DNA of 64,000 nt, taken from the NCBI GenBank assembly GCA_009768935.1, contig WESA01000005.1, positions 1 through 64,000 of the forward strand, read 5' to 3'. A model generated the notes under the pieces. The model saw only the letters and a list, made by a program, of their open reading frames with translations, did no database searches and was not told the origin of the DNA. The position numbers and the translations under genes were made by a program. This DNA comes from Rectinema subterraneum (GTDB taxonomy: Bacteria > Spirochaetota > Spirochaetia > Treponematales > Rectinemataceae). Shown piece by piece: positions 26,380-35,279 of this stretch (position 1 is its first letter; each line of letters opens with the position of its first letter).

Positions 26380-27738
26380 ATGAAACTCGTTCTCATCGGC
26401 GCAGGGAGCGCCCAGTTCGGATTCGGCACGCTTGGCGATATTTTTTCGAGCAAGGTGCTCAAAGGATCGCATATCGCGCTTGTCGATATCAATGGAGAGT
26501 CGCTCAGCCGCGTGCAGGCTGCAGGCCAGGCCTTTATCGAAGCGAATGGGCTCGATTTTACCCTCTCAGCCCACACCGATAGACGCGAGGCGTTGAAAGG
26601 GGCGGATTTTGTCATCATCTCGATTGAAGTGGGTAATCGCTTTGAACTCTGGGACCAGGACTGGATGATCCCCCTTCAGTACGGCATTCCTCAGGTGTAC
26701 GGAGAGAACGGCGGCGCCGGCGGGCTGTTCCATGCTTTGCGCATCACGCCTGCGATTCTCGACATCTGTGAAGACTGCGCAAGCCTCTGCCCCGACGCCT
26801 TCGTTTTCAATTTCTCGAACCCCATGACCGCCATCACCACCACGGTGCTTCGCAAGTTCCCGAACCTGCGTTTTATCGGGCTGTGCCACGAAATCGCCTC
26901 GCTCGAGCGATATCTGCCGCTCATGCTCGACGTGCCTTTTAGCGAACTCGAGCTGCGGGCGGCGGGCCTCAACCATTTCAGCGTCCTCGTCTCGGCTCGC
27001 TATCGCACAAGCGGCAAAGACGCTTATCCTGACATCCTCGCCAAGGCGCCTGCTTTCTTCGAAAAAGTGCTCGGCTATTCCGACATCCTCGAATATATCC
27101 AGACAACCGGCAACATCCCCCGAACCGAGGGCGAAACCGGACTGCCGGACATCGGGCGCACCGAATCGTCGCGAGCATGGTCCGACCGCGGACTTTTCCG
27201 CCACATTCTGGAGCGATTCCACCTTTTGCCCATCACTTCCGACAGCCATATCGGCGAGTATATCCAGTGGGCTCATGAAGTGGCCGATCATAAGGGCATC
27301 CTCGACTTTTACATGCTGTACCGCGCCTCGCTCAGCATGCTCAAACCGACCATCGAACTCAAAGTCAAAGAGCGCGTTGTGCCCATCATCGAGGGCATCC
27401 TCGGCGACACCGGCTACGAAGAGGCAGCCGTTAACATCATGAATACCGGCCTCATTCCGAGCCTTCCGGACTCGGTGGCTGTCGAAGTGCCCGCGCGTGT
27501 CTGGCGCAAGGGGCTCGAAGGCATTGCCTTCCCGGACTACCCGAAAGGGTTCGCCGCCCTGCTTCGGAATTACACCGGCGTTTACGACCTCACCGCCGAG
27601 GCTATTTTGCAGAAGAGCAAAGACCTCGCCATCCAAGCGCTCCTGGTGAATCCTGTAGTGACAGCCTGCGCGCGCGTGCCCGAGCTCGTGAACGTGATGA
27701 TCGAGCGCCAGGCGCAGTGGCTGGGGTATTTAAAGTAG
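26380..27738 (+). CDS. Glycoside hydrolase family 4 (NAD- and metal-dependent)
   Basis: 452 residues from ATG 26380, preceded by AGGAGG. The Rossmann motif GAGSAQFG is at 6-13. The metal ligands Cys169 and His170 (GLCHEIASLERY) and His199 (LNHF) mark GH4, which works by oxidation-elimination with NAD+ and Mn2+. N144-region FNFSNPM is also typical. GH4 includes alpha-glucosidases, alpha-galactosidases and alpha-glucuronidases. The CHE motif sits with alpha-galactosidase/glucosidase (MelA/AglA) members, but assignment is not certain. It lies downstream of the LacI gene and likely degrades the same imported saccharide. No terminator was recognised after the stop. Confidence 0.9.
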   Translation: MKLVLIGAGSAQFGFGTLGDIFSSKVLKGSHIALVDINGESLSRVQAAGQAFIEANGLDFTLSAHTDRREALKGADFVIISIEVGNRFELWDQDWMIPLQYGIPQVYGENGGAGGLFHALRITPAILDICEDCASLCPDAFVFNFSNPMTAITTTVLRKFPNLRFIGLCHEIASLERYLPLMLDVPFSELELRAAGLNHFSVLVSARYRTSGKDAYPDILAKAPAFFEKVLGYSDILEYIQTTGNIPRTEGETGLPDIGRTESSRAWSDRGLFRHILERFHLLPITSDSHIGEYIQWAHEVADHKGILDFYMLYRASLSMLKPTIELKVKERVVPIIEGILGDTGYEEAAVNIMNTGLIPSLPDSVAVEVPARVWRKGLEGIAFPDYPKGFAALLRNYTGVYDLTAEAILQKSKDLAIQALLVNPVVTACARVPELVNVMIERQAQWLGYLK

Positions 27739-27917
27739 AAAGGCCCGCCATTTCTGAAAAGCCTGGGTTCGGCGGCCGGCAAAAGCGCAGTGACAATTTA
27801 AATTGGAACTATTTGGCAGCGCGCGGCGACATATATTCAGTTATCTTGGGCAATAGCGTAGCTTAATATTTGCAAAATTGCGCCCGAACACTTAGAATTC
27901 TTACAAAAGGAGAGCAT

Positions 27918-29486
27918 ATGGCCAAGAAAATGCCGCGCATCCAGCTTATACGAAGGATTTCGCTGGGAATATTCCTTGTTGCTGTCACTGTGCTGACAAT
28001 TTTGCATCAGAAAGTGCAGAACATGCCTTCGATCGATGCGCTCGATCCATTTGGCGGCATTGAGACGCTTTTCAAGTATCTTGCCGGTGGAGAATTCATC
28101 AAAAAGATAGTGCCGGCCAACATTGTGCTTCTGGTTGGGATTGTCCTTTTGGGCGTGGTCCTGTCGCGATTTTTCTGCGGATGGATCTGTGCATTCGGCG
28201 CGCTGCAGGGCGTGTTCGGCTGGCTTGGCAAAAAGATTTTCAATCGGCGCTTTGTGGTGCCGCCCAAGGTCGATAGAGTCCTGCGTTGGGCGAAATATCC
28301 GATACTTGTTGCAATTGTCTATTTTACATGGAAAACGGGGACCTTGGTGATACGGCCGTATGATCCGCTCGCCGCATACGGGCATCTGTCTGCGGGATTG
28401 TCCGCGGTGTGGGCTGAATTTGCGGTCGGCTTTGTCATTCTGGTGCTTACCCTCGTTCTTTCCATGTTCTATGAGCGGGTTTTCTGCAAATATGTCTGTC
28501 CGCTTGGTGCGGTCACCGCGATCCTCAGCAGAATCCCTCTGTTCAGAATTAAGCGCGAAACGACCACTTGCATTTCGTGCGCAAGATGCGACAAAGCGTG
28601 CTCGATGAACATCGATGTTTCACATGCCGACACTATTTCGTCGCCAGAATGCATCGCCTGCATGGAATGCGTCTCTGTCTGCCCGACCAAAAAGAATTCG
28701 CTTGTAACGACCCTGGCCGGGAAAACAGTAGGTGTTGGGAAAATCGCGGCGCTTGGCCTGGCTATTTACCTTGGCACAATGGGCGTCGGCGCGCTTTTGG
28801 GGAAACTCGATTTTGTCGGCCCCACTTTGAGCCAGAAAGCCACGAGTGGCACACTGGCGATCGGGGATATCAAAGGCTCCTCGACGTGGGCAGAAGTAGC
28901 GACCGCATTTGGAATTGACTTCGAGCGGCTCTATCGCGAAGCCGGGGTCGATGCTTCGAAAGTCCCGCCCGAAACCAAGCTCAAAGATACGGGAGCGCTC
29001 ATAGGAAAGACCTTCGAAGCCGACACTGCGCGATTTGCTGTCTCGAAAATAACTGGCATACCGTATGCCGGTGAAAATGCGGCGCCTGCGAGCCCTGCAG
29101 CGACGCCCTCGGGTGCTGCTCCTTCCAGCGCGGAGCCGACCAGCGCAGCTCCGAGTTCATCGGCCGCAGCTGCGCCAGCTTCCCCAACGCCTGCTGCTGC
29201 GCCTGCGGCTGTTTCCCCTGTTCCAGCGCCGACCTCTACTCCAGTAAATGCCGCTCAATCCAGCGCGCCCGCCGCCTCTACGACCCAACTCACCGTGCCC
29301 CCAGACTTTGCTTTGGAAGGCACAATGACCGTAAAGGATGTCGCCGCGGCACTCAAAACATCCGAAACAGCGGTGATCAAGAAGCTGCAGCTGCCGGCGG
29401 ACTTCCCCACGGATAAGCCATTGCGGGACCTGAAAGACCAATACGGCTACACAATGACCGTGCTGAAGGAAAGGTTTGCAAAGTAG
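27918..29486 (+). CDS. Membrane polyferredoxin (NapH/CcoG-like) with duplicated C-terminal repeat domain
   Basis: 522 residues from ATG 27918 with AGGAG upstream. About five membrane helices: residues 10-27, 64-86, 120-140, 155-185 and 276-300. Cys87 (FCGWICAFG) and CKYVCPLG near 192 are the paired CxxxC sites of NapH. Two [4Fe-4S] ferredoxin motifs, CISCARCDKACSM from Cys218 and CIACMECVSVCP near 240, are cytoplasmic. The C-terminal part holds two similar 40-residue domains, each with a G[ST]xT...VAxA...P...LxD pattern. An Ala/Pro/Ser-rich linker of about 70 residues (387-455) separates them. It likely passes electrons across the membrane to an unknown partner. A DsrE-like gene follows after 17 bases. 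Confidence 0.88.
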   Translation: MAKKMPRIQLIRRISLGIFLVAVTVLTILHQKVQNMPSIDALDPFGGIETLFKYLAGGEFIKKIVPANIVLLVGIVLLGVVLSRFFCGWICAFGALQGVFGWLGKKIFNRRFVVPPKVDRVLRWAKYPILVAIVYFTWKTGTLVIRPYDPLAAYGHLSAGLSAVWAEFAVGFVILVLTLVLSMFYERVFCKYVCPLGAVTAILSRIPLFRIKRETTTCISCARCDKACSMNIDVSHADTISSPECIACMECVSVCPTKKNSLVTTLAGKTVGVGKIAALGLAIYLGTMGVGALLGKLDFVGPTLSQKATSGTLAIGDIKGSSTWAEVATAFGIDFERLYREAGVDASKVPPETKLKDTGALIGKTFEADTARFAVSKITGIPYAGENAAPASPAATPSGAAPSSAEPTSAAPSSSAAAAPASPTPAAAPAAVSPVPAPTSTPVNAAQSSAPAASTTQLTVPPDFALEGTMTVKDVAAALKTSETAVIKKLQLPADFPTDKPLRDLKDQYGYTMTVLKERFAK

Positions 29487-29503
29487 TAAGTAAAGGATAC
29501 TGT

Positions 29504-29854
29504 ATGCCAGAATCACTCAAACTTGTCCTCCATGTTGCTCAAGTCGACAAATGGGAAGGAGCAATCAGCAATGCTGCAAACTTCCTCAAGACTGCTGCTC
29601 CCGGCGAGCACTTGGAAATTCGTATAGTGGCCAATTCCGACGCTGTTTTAGCTTGCGCTCCATGCAGCCCGAAGCTTCTGGAACTGCTCGAAATGCTCAC
29701 AAAACATGGTGTGGAAATATTCCTGTGCGAGAACTCTCTTAAAAAGCACGGAATTCCTGCCGATTCGCTTCCTCCCATTCTGAAAACTGTTCCAGCAGGA
29801 ATTCGGACGCTGGTAGACCTTCAAAACGAAGGCTGGCGGTATGTTCGACCTTGA
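29504..29854 (+). CDS. DsrE-like small sulfur-relay protein
   Basis: 116 residues. The fold pattern is that of the DsrE/DsrF family: LKLVLHVAQVDKWEGAISNAANFL, then a LEIRIVANSDAVLACAPCSPKL strand-helix, then HGVEIFLCENSLKKHGI. The CAPC cysteine pair near 49-52 and the Cys of FLCENS near 74 resemble the reactive positions of the family. It would be a cytosolic oligomer handling bound sulfur or sulfide. It lies 17 bases behind the polyferredoxin gene, probably in the same transcript. A link to sulfur reduction is inferred from the context. Identity beyond the family is not claimed. Confidence 0.8.
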   Translation: MPESLKLVLHVAQVDKWEGAISNAANFLKTAAPGEHLEIRIVANSDAVLACAPCSPKLLELLEMLTKHGVEIFLCENSLKKHGIPADSLPPILKTVPAGIRTLVDLQNEGWRYVRP

Positions 29855-29901
29855 AAATCGCCCTATTATGCCTCTGCGCTTTGAATCAAAAATGCAGCCC
29901 C

Positions 29902-29931
29902 TTGACAACTGCAAGGCTACCCCCACATACT
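29902..29931 (+). promoter_or_regulatory. Putative promoter of the nrdDG riboswitch transcript
   Basis: TTGACA (29902-29907), 18-base spacer, CATACT (29926-29931). The predicted transcript starts at the 5' edge of the cobalamin aptamer. Confidence 0.55.
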
Positions 29932-29939
29932 GACCATGC

Positions 29940-30127
29940 TACGGTTCGCAGCCTCTAAGGGGCGCGATCAAAAGGGAACCCGGTGAGAATCCGGGACTGC
30001 CCCGCAGCGGTATACGGGAACGAACGCTGTACGAATGCACTGGTGCTCCAAAGCGCTGGGAAGCAACAGCCAGTAGAAAAACGATCTTGCCGATCGAAAC
30101 GCCCGCAAGTCCGAAGACCTGCCGAAG
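29940..30127 (+). ncRNA. Cobalamin (B12) riboswitch
   Basis: Canonical B12-box landmarks are present: AAAGGGAACCCGGTGAGAAT with CCGGGACTGCCCCGCAGCGG (29970-30010), then GCAAGTCCGAAGACCTGCC (30105-30123). Downstream, ATCGTTG/CAACGAT forms a hairpin. The ribosome site GAGGGGGG ahead of nrdD can pair with CTCCC about 15 bases upstream. There is no T-run terminator, so control is probably at translation initiation. The riboswitch governs a B12-independent ribonucleotide reductase and would repress it when B12 is plentiful. Confidence 0.93.
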
Positions 30128-30262
30128 CCATCGTTGTTTGTACGCAACGATGTAGTACCTGGGAGCCTCGAGGGAAGGCATGGGGTCGGCATTCTACTGC
30201 TCTCCGAACGCCGCTTCTTCGTATCAATCCTTCTTTGCTCCCTTGTAACCCGAGGGGGGAAT

Positions 30263-32398
30263 ATGTTTAACGAAATCCATACCTCTGCAAAAAGCACAGT
30301 GCAAAAGCCGCAGTATGTCGTCAAGCGCTCAGGCGCCCTGGAAGAGTATGATGCCGCGAAAATCAAGTCAGCACTACAAAAGGCTTTTGCGGCAGTTGGT
30401 TTTCCTGTCTCGGCTCCAGAAACGCAAGAGAGAATCGACCGCATCACAAGCTTCGTAGAAGAACTGGTAACCCAGCTTCTAGCCAGCCGCCATCCCCATT
30501 CCATTCCCGCCATAGAAGAAATCCAGGACCTCGTGGAAACAGCTCTCATTGAGTCAAAGGAAGTATCTGTAGCCAAGGCGTATATTTTGTATCGGGCCCG
30601 CCATGAAGCCATCCGCGATACTAGAAAATTGCTTTTAGACATAGACGCCACAATGGACGGCTATCTCAATCAATCAGACTGGCGAGTAAATGAAAATGCA
30701 AATGTCAACTATTCGCTGGGCGGCCTCATCCTCCACAATTCAGGCACCATCACGGCACGTTACTGGCTGAAGAACATCTATTCTGAAGAAATCGCCGAAG
30801 CGCACCGCAACGCGGATTTTCACATCCATGACCTGTCCATGTTCTCGGGGTACTGTGCCGGCTGGTCTTTTCTTCAGCTGATCCAGGAAGGCCTTGGAGG
30901 AGTCCCCGACAAGATACGATCCAAGCCGGCTAGGCACCTCAGCACGCTGATGCAACAGGCGGTGAATTTTCTTGGCTGTATGCAGAATGAGTGGGCGGGG
31001 GCGCAGGCGTTCAGTTCATTCGACACGTACATAAGCCCCTTTGTAAAAGAAGACCATCTCTCGGACAAGGAAATCAAACAGTGCCTGCAAAGCTTTATTT
31101 TCGGCGTCAATACGCCAAGCCGTTGGGGGAGCCAGGCACCCTTCACCAATATCACTCTCGACTGGGTCGTCCCGGAGGACATGAAGAACATGCCTGCCGT
31201 AGTAGGTGGTACAATGATGGATTACACCTACGGGGACTGCCAGGAAGAAATGGACAGGGTCAACAGAGCCTTTATTGAACTGATGCTCGAAGGAGATGCC
31301 GATGGCAGAGGATTCCAGTACCCAATCCCGACTTACAATATAACAGCAAATTTCAACTGGGACTCTGACAATGCCCGCCTTCTTTTTGAAATGACAAGCC
31401 GCTATGGGACGCCGTATTTCCAGAATTTTGTCAATTCGGATCTAAAACCGCAGGATGTCCGCTCCATGTGCTGCCGGCTTCAGCTGGACAAACGCGAACT
31501 GCGCAAACGGGGTGGCGGCCTCTTTGGGTCCGATGAATTTACTGGCTCTATTGGGGTTGTTACTCTCAATCTTCCGCGCATCGGCTATCTGGCCAAGGAT
31601 GAAGATGACTTTTTCAGGCGCCTTGGGAAATTGATGGACCTTGCAAAAGAGAGCCTCGTCACAAAACGCAAGGTGATAAGCCGCCTGCTGGATGCCGGCT
31701 TTTTCCCTTATACCAAACGATATCTGAAGCATCTGGACAATCATTTCAATACCATCGGCATCGTGGGAATGAACGAATGCCTTCTAAATTTCTTCAGCAA
31801 GGACGTGACATTGGCTACGGAACAGGGCCAGGCCTTTGCGCTCAAGACCCTGCAGTATATGCGAGACCGCCTGGTCGCGTATCAGGAAGCAACAGGGGAG
31901 CTCTTCAACCTGGAAGCGACACCTGCCGAGTCGACATCGTATCGCCTCGCTCGGCACGACAAGGAACGGTATCCCGATATCATTACCGCCGGTACTGCGG
32001 AGCCGTACTACACCAATTCGTCCCAGTTGCCAGTCATGTATACCAATGACATTTTTGATGCGCTCGACTTGCAGGAGGAATTGCAGAGAGCGTACACAGG
32101 CGGGACAGTTTTCCATGCTTTTCTGGGAGAAGCCATTGACGATTGGCGCACCTGCAGGGATCTGGTCAAAACCATAGCCTATTCGTACCGGATTCCGTAC
32201 TTCACGATTTCCCCGACATATTCGATTTGCCCCACCCATGGATACCTGAATGGCGAGCATTTTTCGTGCCCGGTTTGTGGAGCCGAAACCGAAGTATATA
32301 GCCGCATTGTGGGCTACTACCGATCGGTCCGCAACTGGAATAAAGGGAAACGGGAAGAGTACAAAGAGAGAAAAATGTTTGCCCTCAAGGCTGATTGA
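30263..32398 (+). CDS. nrdD: Anaerobic (class III) ribonucleoside-triphosphate reductase
   Basis: 711 residues from ATG 30263 with a strong GAGGGGGG site. The frame is open upstream into the riboswitch but is not coding there. An N-terminal ATP-cone (about 12-105: VVKRSGALEEYDAAKIKSAL) senses ATP/dATP. The catalytic barrel spans the middle. At the C-terminus a Cys4 zinc site (ICPTHGY...CPVCG) precedes the glycyl-radical motif SRIVGYYRSV with Gly684. It makes deoxyribonucleotides without oxygen or B12, using formate or a thiol as reductant. The partner activase is encoded 16 bases downstream. Confidence 0.95.
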   Translation: MFNEIHTSAKSTVQKPQYVVKRSGALEEYDAAKIKSALQKAFAAVGFPVSAPETQERIDRITSFVEELVTQLLASRHPHSIPAIEEIQDLVETALIESKEVSVAKAYILYRARHEAIRDTRKLLLDIDATMDGYLNQSDWRVNENANVNYSLGGLILHNSGTITARYWLKNIYSEEIAEAHRNADFHIHDLSMFSGYCAGWSFLQLIQEGLGGVPDKIRSKPARHLSTLMQQAVNFLGCMQNEWAGAQAFSSFDTYISPFVKEDHLSDKEIKQCLQSFIFGVNTPSRWGSQAPFTNITLDWVVPEDMKNMPAVVGGTMMDYTYGDCQEEMDRVNRAFIELMLEGDADGRGFQYPIPTYNITANFNWDSDNARLLFEMTSRYGTPYFQNFVNSDLKPQDVRSMCCRLQLDKRELRKRGGGLFGSDEFTGSIGVVTLNLPRIGYLAKDEDDFFRRLGKLMDLAKESLVTKRKVISRLLDAGFFPYTKRYLKHLDNHFNTIGIVGMNECLLNFFSKDVTLATEQGQAFALKTLQYMRDRLVAYQEATGELFNLEATPAESTSYRLARHDKERYPDIITAGTAEPYYTNSSQLPVMYTNDIFDALDLQEELQRAYTGGTVFHAFLGEAIDDWRTCRDLVKTIAYSYRIPYFTISPTYSICPTHGYLNGEHFSCPVCGAETEVYSRIVGYYRSVRNWNKGKREEYKERKMFALKAD

Positions 32399-32414
32399 GC
32401 CAAAGGCACAGCGT

Positions 32415-33293
32415 ATGGCAGAGCTGATGGTCGGCCTCAGGAAGACAAGCCTCGTGGATTATCCGGGGAGAATAGCAGCGACGCTGTTCCTCCCGGGTTG
32501 CAATCTTCGATGCCCATGGTGCCATAACAGGGAGTTGGTGGAGCCTCAGGGCTTCGCCGCGGCGCAAAATCTCAATATCAATGAGGCCCATTTCCGAGCC
32601 GCCACGCAAAATTTCTCTGTTACGGGGGCCCAGTCGCCGGCTCAGGCACCCGAAAACGCTCCTGCCCTGATTCCCCTTTCACAAGCTCTGGACATCATAC
32701 AAAAAAGAAAGAACGTGCTGGGTGGTATTGCCATCACTGGAGGGGAGCCAACCCTCAGGCCCGAACTGCCGGACATTGTAGCGGCAATTCATCGGTTGGG
32801 CCTGGATGTCAAGCTGGATACGAACGGAACCTTGCCGCTCAGCCTGGAAAAGCTGTTGCGGGAAGATGAAACGCGCCCGGACTATGTGGCCATGGATCTG
32901 AAGCTCGCTCCTGACAGATACCGCAAGCTCCTCCCCGGCGGCAGGCTTTCCGCTCACAAGCTTGCCGCCCACGAACCGCAAAAAATGAGCGATGAAGACT
33001 CGCATGCATCTCCCGGCCAAAACCTGCGCCGCTCAGTCGAACTCTTGCGACAGTATGGCATCCCCCATGAATTTCGCACACTCGCCCTGCCGGGCTCCTT
33101 CATTACCGAAAAAGATATTGAGGAATTGGCGGCGTTAGTTGATGAAAGCCCGTGGTATTTTGCCGGCTTTCGGGGTGGCAACTGCCTGGACCCGCAATGG
33201 GATCTGCTTAAAGAACCGGCCCCCAGCGAGGTTGAAGCATTAGTGCAGGTTGCCCGGGCACTGGGGAAGCATGCGATGGTGCGGGGGGTCTGA
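32415..33293 (+). CDS. nrdG: Anaerobic RNR-activating radical SAM protein (NrdG2 type)
   Basis: 292 residues from ATG 32415. A second ATG at 32427 is possible, and ribosome sites are weak for both. The radical SAM motif CNLRCPWC places Cys29, Cys33 and Cys36 on the [4Fe-4S] cluster. GLRKTSLVDYPG at the N-terminus is typical of the longer NrdG2 activases found in anaerobes. TGGEPTL near 108 binds SAM. An insert of about 40 residues (42-85) between the cluster loop and the SAM site is Ala/Gln-rich. It generates the glycyl radical on NrdD. The stop codon lies inside a dispersed palindrome followed by a T-tract, which also acts as the transcription terminator. Confidence 0.9.
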   Translation: MAELMVGLRKTSLVDYPGRIAATLFLPGCNLRCPWCHNRELVEPQGFAAAQNLNINEAHFRAATQNFSVTGAQSPAQAPENAPALIPLSQALDIIQKRKNVLGGIAITGGEPTLRPELPDIVAAIHRLGLDVKLDTNGTLPLSLEKLLREDETRPDYVAMDLKLAPDRYRKLLPGGRLSAHKLAAHEPQKMSDEDSHASPGQNLRRSVELLRQYGIPHEFRTLALPGSFITEKDIEELAALVDESPWYFAGFRGGNCLDPQWDLLKEPAPSEVEALVQVARALGKHAMVRGV

Positions 33294-33305
33294 CCCCCTT
33301 TTTTA
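33284..33305 (+). terminator. Terminator built from a GGGGGTCTGACCCCC palindrome
   Basis: GGGGG-TCTGA-CCCCC followed by TTTTTT, with the nrdG stop TGA (33291-33293) in the hairpin loop. It separates nrdDG from the convergent VWA gene ending at 33310. It is one of four copies of a GGGGTC-N-GACCCC element in the window. Confidence 0.75.
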
Positions 33306-33309
33306 AATT

Positions 33310-35004
33310 TTACTCCCCCGCCACCAGCTCAGCCATCTCGACAAGCTTGACGAACTCGGCGCGGTAGCCGTCTGGGTCGGCACCTTTCGCGGCGCGGGCG
33401 CGATCCATGGCGCTCTTCCAAGAGGATGAGCCTTTGTAGGGGCTGTCGCGCAGAAGCATGCCGAATTCGACGACAGCGCTTGCGAACCTGAAGTCGTCGT
33501 CGCAGGCGGCAAATTCTTTGTAGAGGGCCTGCTGGTCAAAACGCATCGAAATGAGCTTGCTCGCCTCCTGGCCGTCGCCGGGTGTTTTGTAGCGAAGTTT
33601 GAAGATGAGCACGTCGTTCGATGGCACGATGGTAATCTGCTGGAATGTGAGGTCGTTAAGTTGAGGGTCTAACCCCCTCTTAACAAGCTCATAGAACGCA
33701 GTAACGGCGTGGCCGGAGCCCATTTCGCCAGCATCCTTTGTGTCGTCGTTGAAGTCTTCGCGCGCCAGGAGGCGGTTCTCGTAGCCAATCAGGCGGTACT
33801 CGCTCACGATGGCCGGGTTGAACTCAATCTGGATTTTGACATCCTTGGCCACAGTAAAAATGTTGCCCCACAGCTCCTTGCCGAACACTTTCTTGCCTTC
33901 AAGCAGGTTGTCGATGTAAGCATAATTGCCATTTCCTTTGTCAGCAAGCGATTCCATGCGCGAGTCCTTGATGTTGCCTGTGCCGACGCCGATCACGGTG
34001 AGGTAGATGTTCTCTTTACGCTTGTCTTCAATCATGCGCTCGAGATCGCTCGTCGAGCTGACGCCAACATTGAAGTCGCCGTCAGTACAGAGAATGACGC
34101 GGTTGTTGCCGCCCTGGATGAAGTTGCGCTTTGCTACTTCGTATGCGAGCTTGATTCCCGCACCGCCCGCGGTGGAGCCGCCAGCTTCGAGCCTCTCGAT
34201 GGCGCTCAAGATGGTCTCTTTTTTCGCCCCTGATGTCGCGTCGAGGACGAGCCCAGCTGTACCCGCATACGCGACAATGGAAACTTTGTCCTGGGGACGG
34301 AGCTTTTCTACCATTATTTTGAGGCTCTGCTTGAGAAGAGGCAATTTGTTGTCTTCATCCATTGAACCTGAGGTATCCATCAGGAACACGAGGTTGGACG
34401 GCGGCAGGTTCGCGGTCTCAATTTCCTTTGCCTTGATCGCGACGCGAAGGAGCCAGTGATCGGGGTCCCATGGAGCCGGCGCCATGGTCAAGGTCGCCGC
34501 AACCGGATGTTCTCCAGTCGGCGGCGCATAGCTGTAGGTGAAATAATTGATCATTTCCTCGATGCGCACCGCATCTTTCGGTGGAAGCTTGCGCGATTCC
34601 ATAAGATAGCGGCGCACGTTCGCATAGCTCGCGGTATCGACATCGATCGAGAAGGTGGAAACGGGATTGCCCAGCGTATTGCGGAACGGATTGTCCACGA
34701 TCCGCTGGTATTCTTCGGTATTGAATTCGGGTTGGGAACCTAGCGCGGCGGTTTGGCCATTGCTTCCGGGCAACCCTGTTTGCGCTACAAACGCAAGTGG
34801 GCCAGCTGAACTTTGCGGCAATGCCATAGAATACATCACGCCTTCTTTTGCCTGCGGAGAGGATGCGCTTGCCGAAGGAGGCAGGGAGGCTTGACCTATC
34901 GGCGCTGGCTGCGTAGAGCACGAGGCGGTGAACAGAATGAGAATTCCTGCCGCTAGATATAGAGTGCGCCTTGCTTTCCTATTTTGCGTTGATAAATATT
35001 TCAT
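33310..35004 (-). CDS. von Willebrand factor type A lipoprotein (YfbK-like)
   Basis: 564 residues. The N-terminus ends its hydrophobic core in FTASC, with lipid Cys29. A low-complexity stretch of Ser/Ala/Gln/Pro follows (30-95). The vWF N-terminal domain (FSIDVDTASYANVRRYL near 118) precedes the VWA domain, whose MIDAS motif DTSGSMD starts at Asp210. A C-terminal domain continues to the end. The metal site suggests protein-protein contacts at the outer surface or periplasm. The function is unknown; related genes lie near moxR or are stress-linked, but none is adjacent here. A degenerate copy of the GGGTC palindrome is inside the coding region at 33663-33679. Confidence 0.88.
   Translation of the reverse strand: MKYLSTQNRKARRTLYLAAGILILFTASCSTQPAPIGQASLPPSASASSPQAKEGVMYSMALPQSSAGPLAFVAQTGLPGSNGQTAALGSQPEFNTEEYQRIVDNPFRNTLGNPVSTFSIDVDTASYANVRRYLMESRKLPPKDAVRIEEMINYFTYSYAPPTGEHPVAATLTMAPAPWDPDHWLLRVAIKAKEIETANLPPSNLVFLMDTSGSMDEDNKLPLLKQSLKIMVEKLRPQDKVSIVAYAGTAGLVLDATSGAKKETILSAIERLEAGGSTAGGAGIKLAYEVAKRNFIQGGNNRVILCTDGDFNVGVSSTSDLERMIEDKRKENIYLTVIGVGTGNIKDSRMESLADKGNGNYAYIDNLLEGKKVFGKELWGNIFTVAKDVKIQIEFNPAIVSEYRLIGYENRLLAREDFNDDTKDAGEMGSGHAVTAFYELVKRGLDPQLNDLTFQQITIVPSNDVLIFKLRYKTPGDGQEASKLISMRFDQQALYKEFAACDDDFRFASAVVEFGMLLRDSPYKGSSSWKSAMDRARAAKGADPDGYRAEFVKLVEMAELVAGE
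33663..33679. repeat. Degenerate copy of the GGGGTC-N-GACCCC palindrome inside the VWA gene
   Basis: GAGGGTCTAACCCCCTC, differing from the consensus GGGTCTGACCC at one position. In frame it encodes KRGLDPQ of the VWA protein, near the end of the coding region. Confidence 0.55.
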
Positions 35005-35279
35005 TTCAAGCCTCCGATATTTTCAGGAAACACATATGTTAAAACAATAATTATAAATATAACCCAAAAACGGAAGTTTTGCGTCCCGGGCGGCTACGAA
35101 ACTGACCACTCTCGGCAAGGAATAGCGCATGGAATTCTTTGACAGGAAGCCAGCTGCATTCGATTTCGAACACCCCAAGGTTTCGCGAGGAATTGGCTTG
35201 CGAATCAAACTGGACGACGCCTCGAATGCCAACATGCGAGTGGATATCGCCTGGGCTGGTAGCAGCCCCCAATGCTACT
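35005..35279. other. Gap between HAD phosphatase and VWA lipoprotein genes
   Basis: 275 bases. A minus-strand frame (about 35051-35350) reads smoothly without stops (VALGAATSPGDIHSHVGI and onward) and overlaps the phosphatase 3' end. It has no recognisable start or family, so a gene remnant is possible but not called. No promoter, riboswitch or terminator was recognised. Confidence 0.3.

Noticed and set aside
26566..27636. Long minus-strand open frame opposite the GH4 gene (356 codons)
   Set aside because: Mirror of a well-supported GH4 coding sequence in a GC-skewed region; no ribosome site and no family features.
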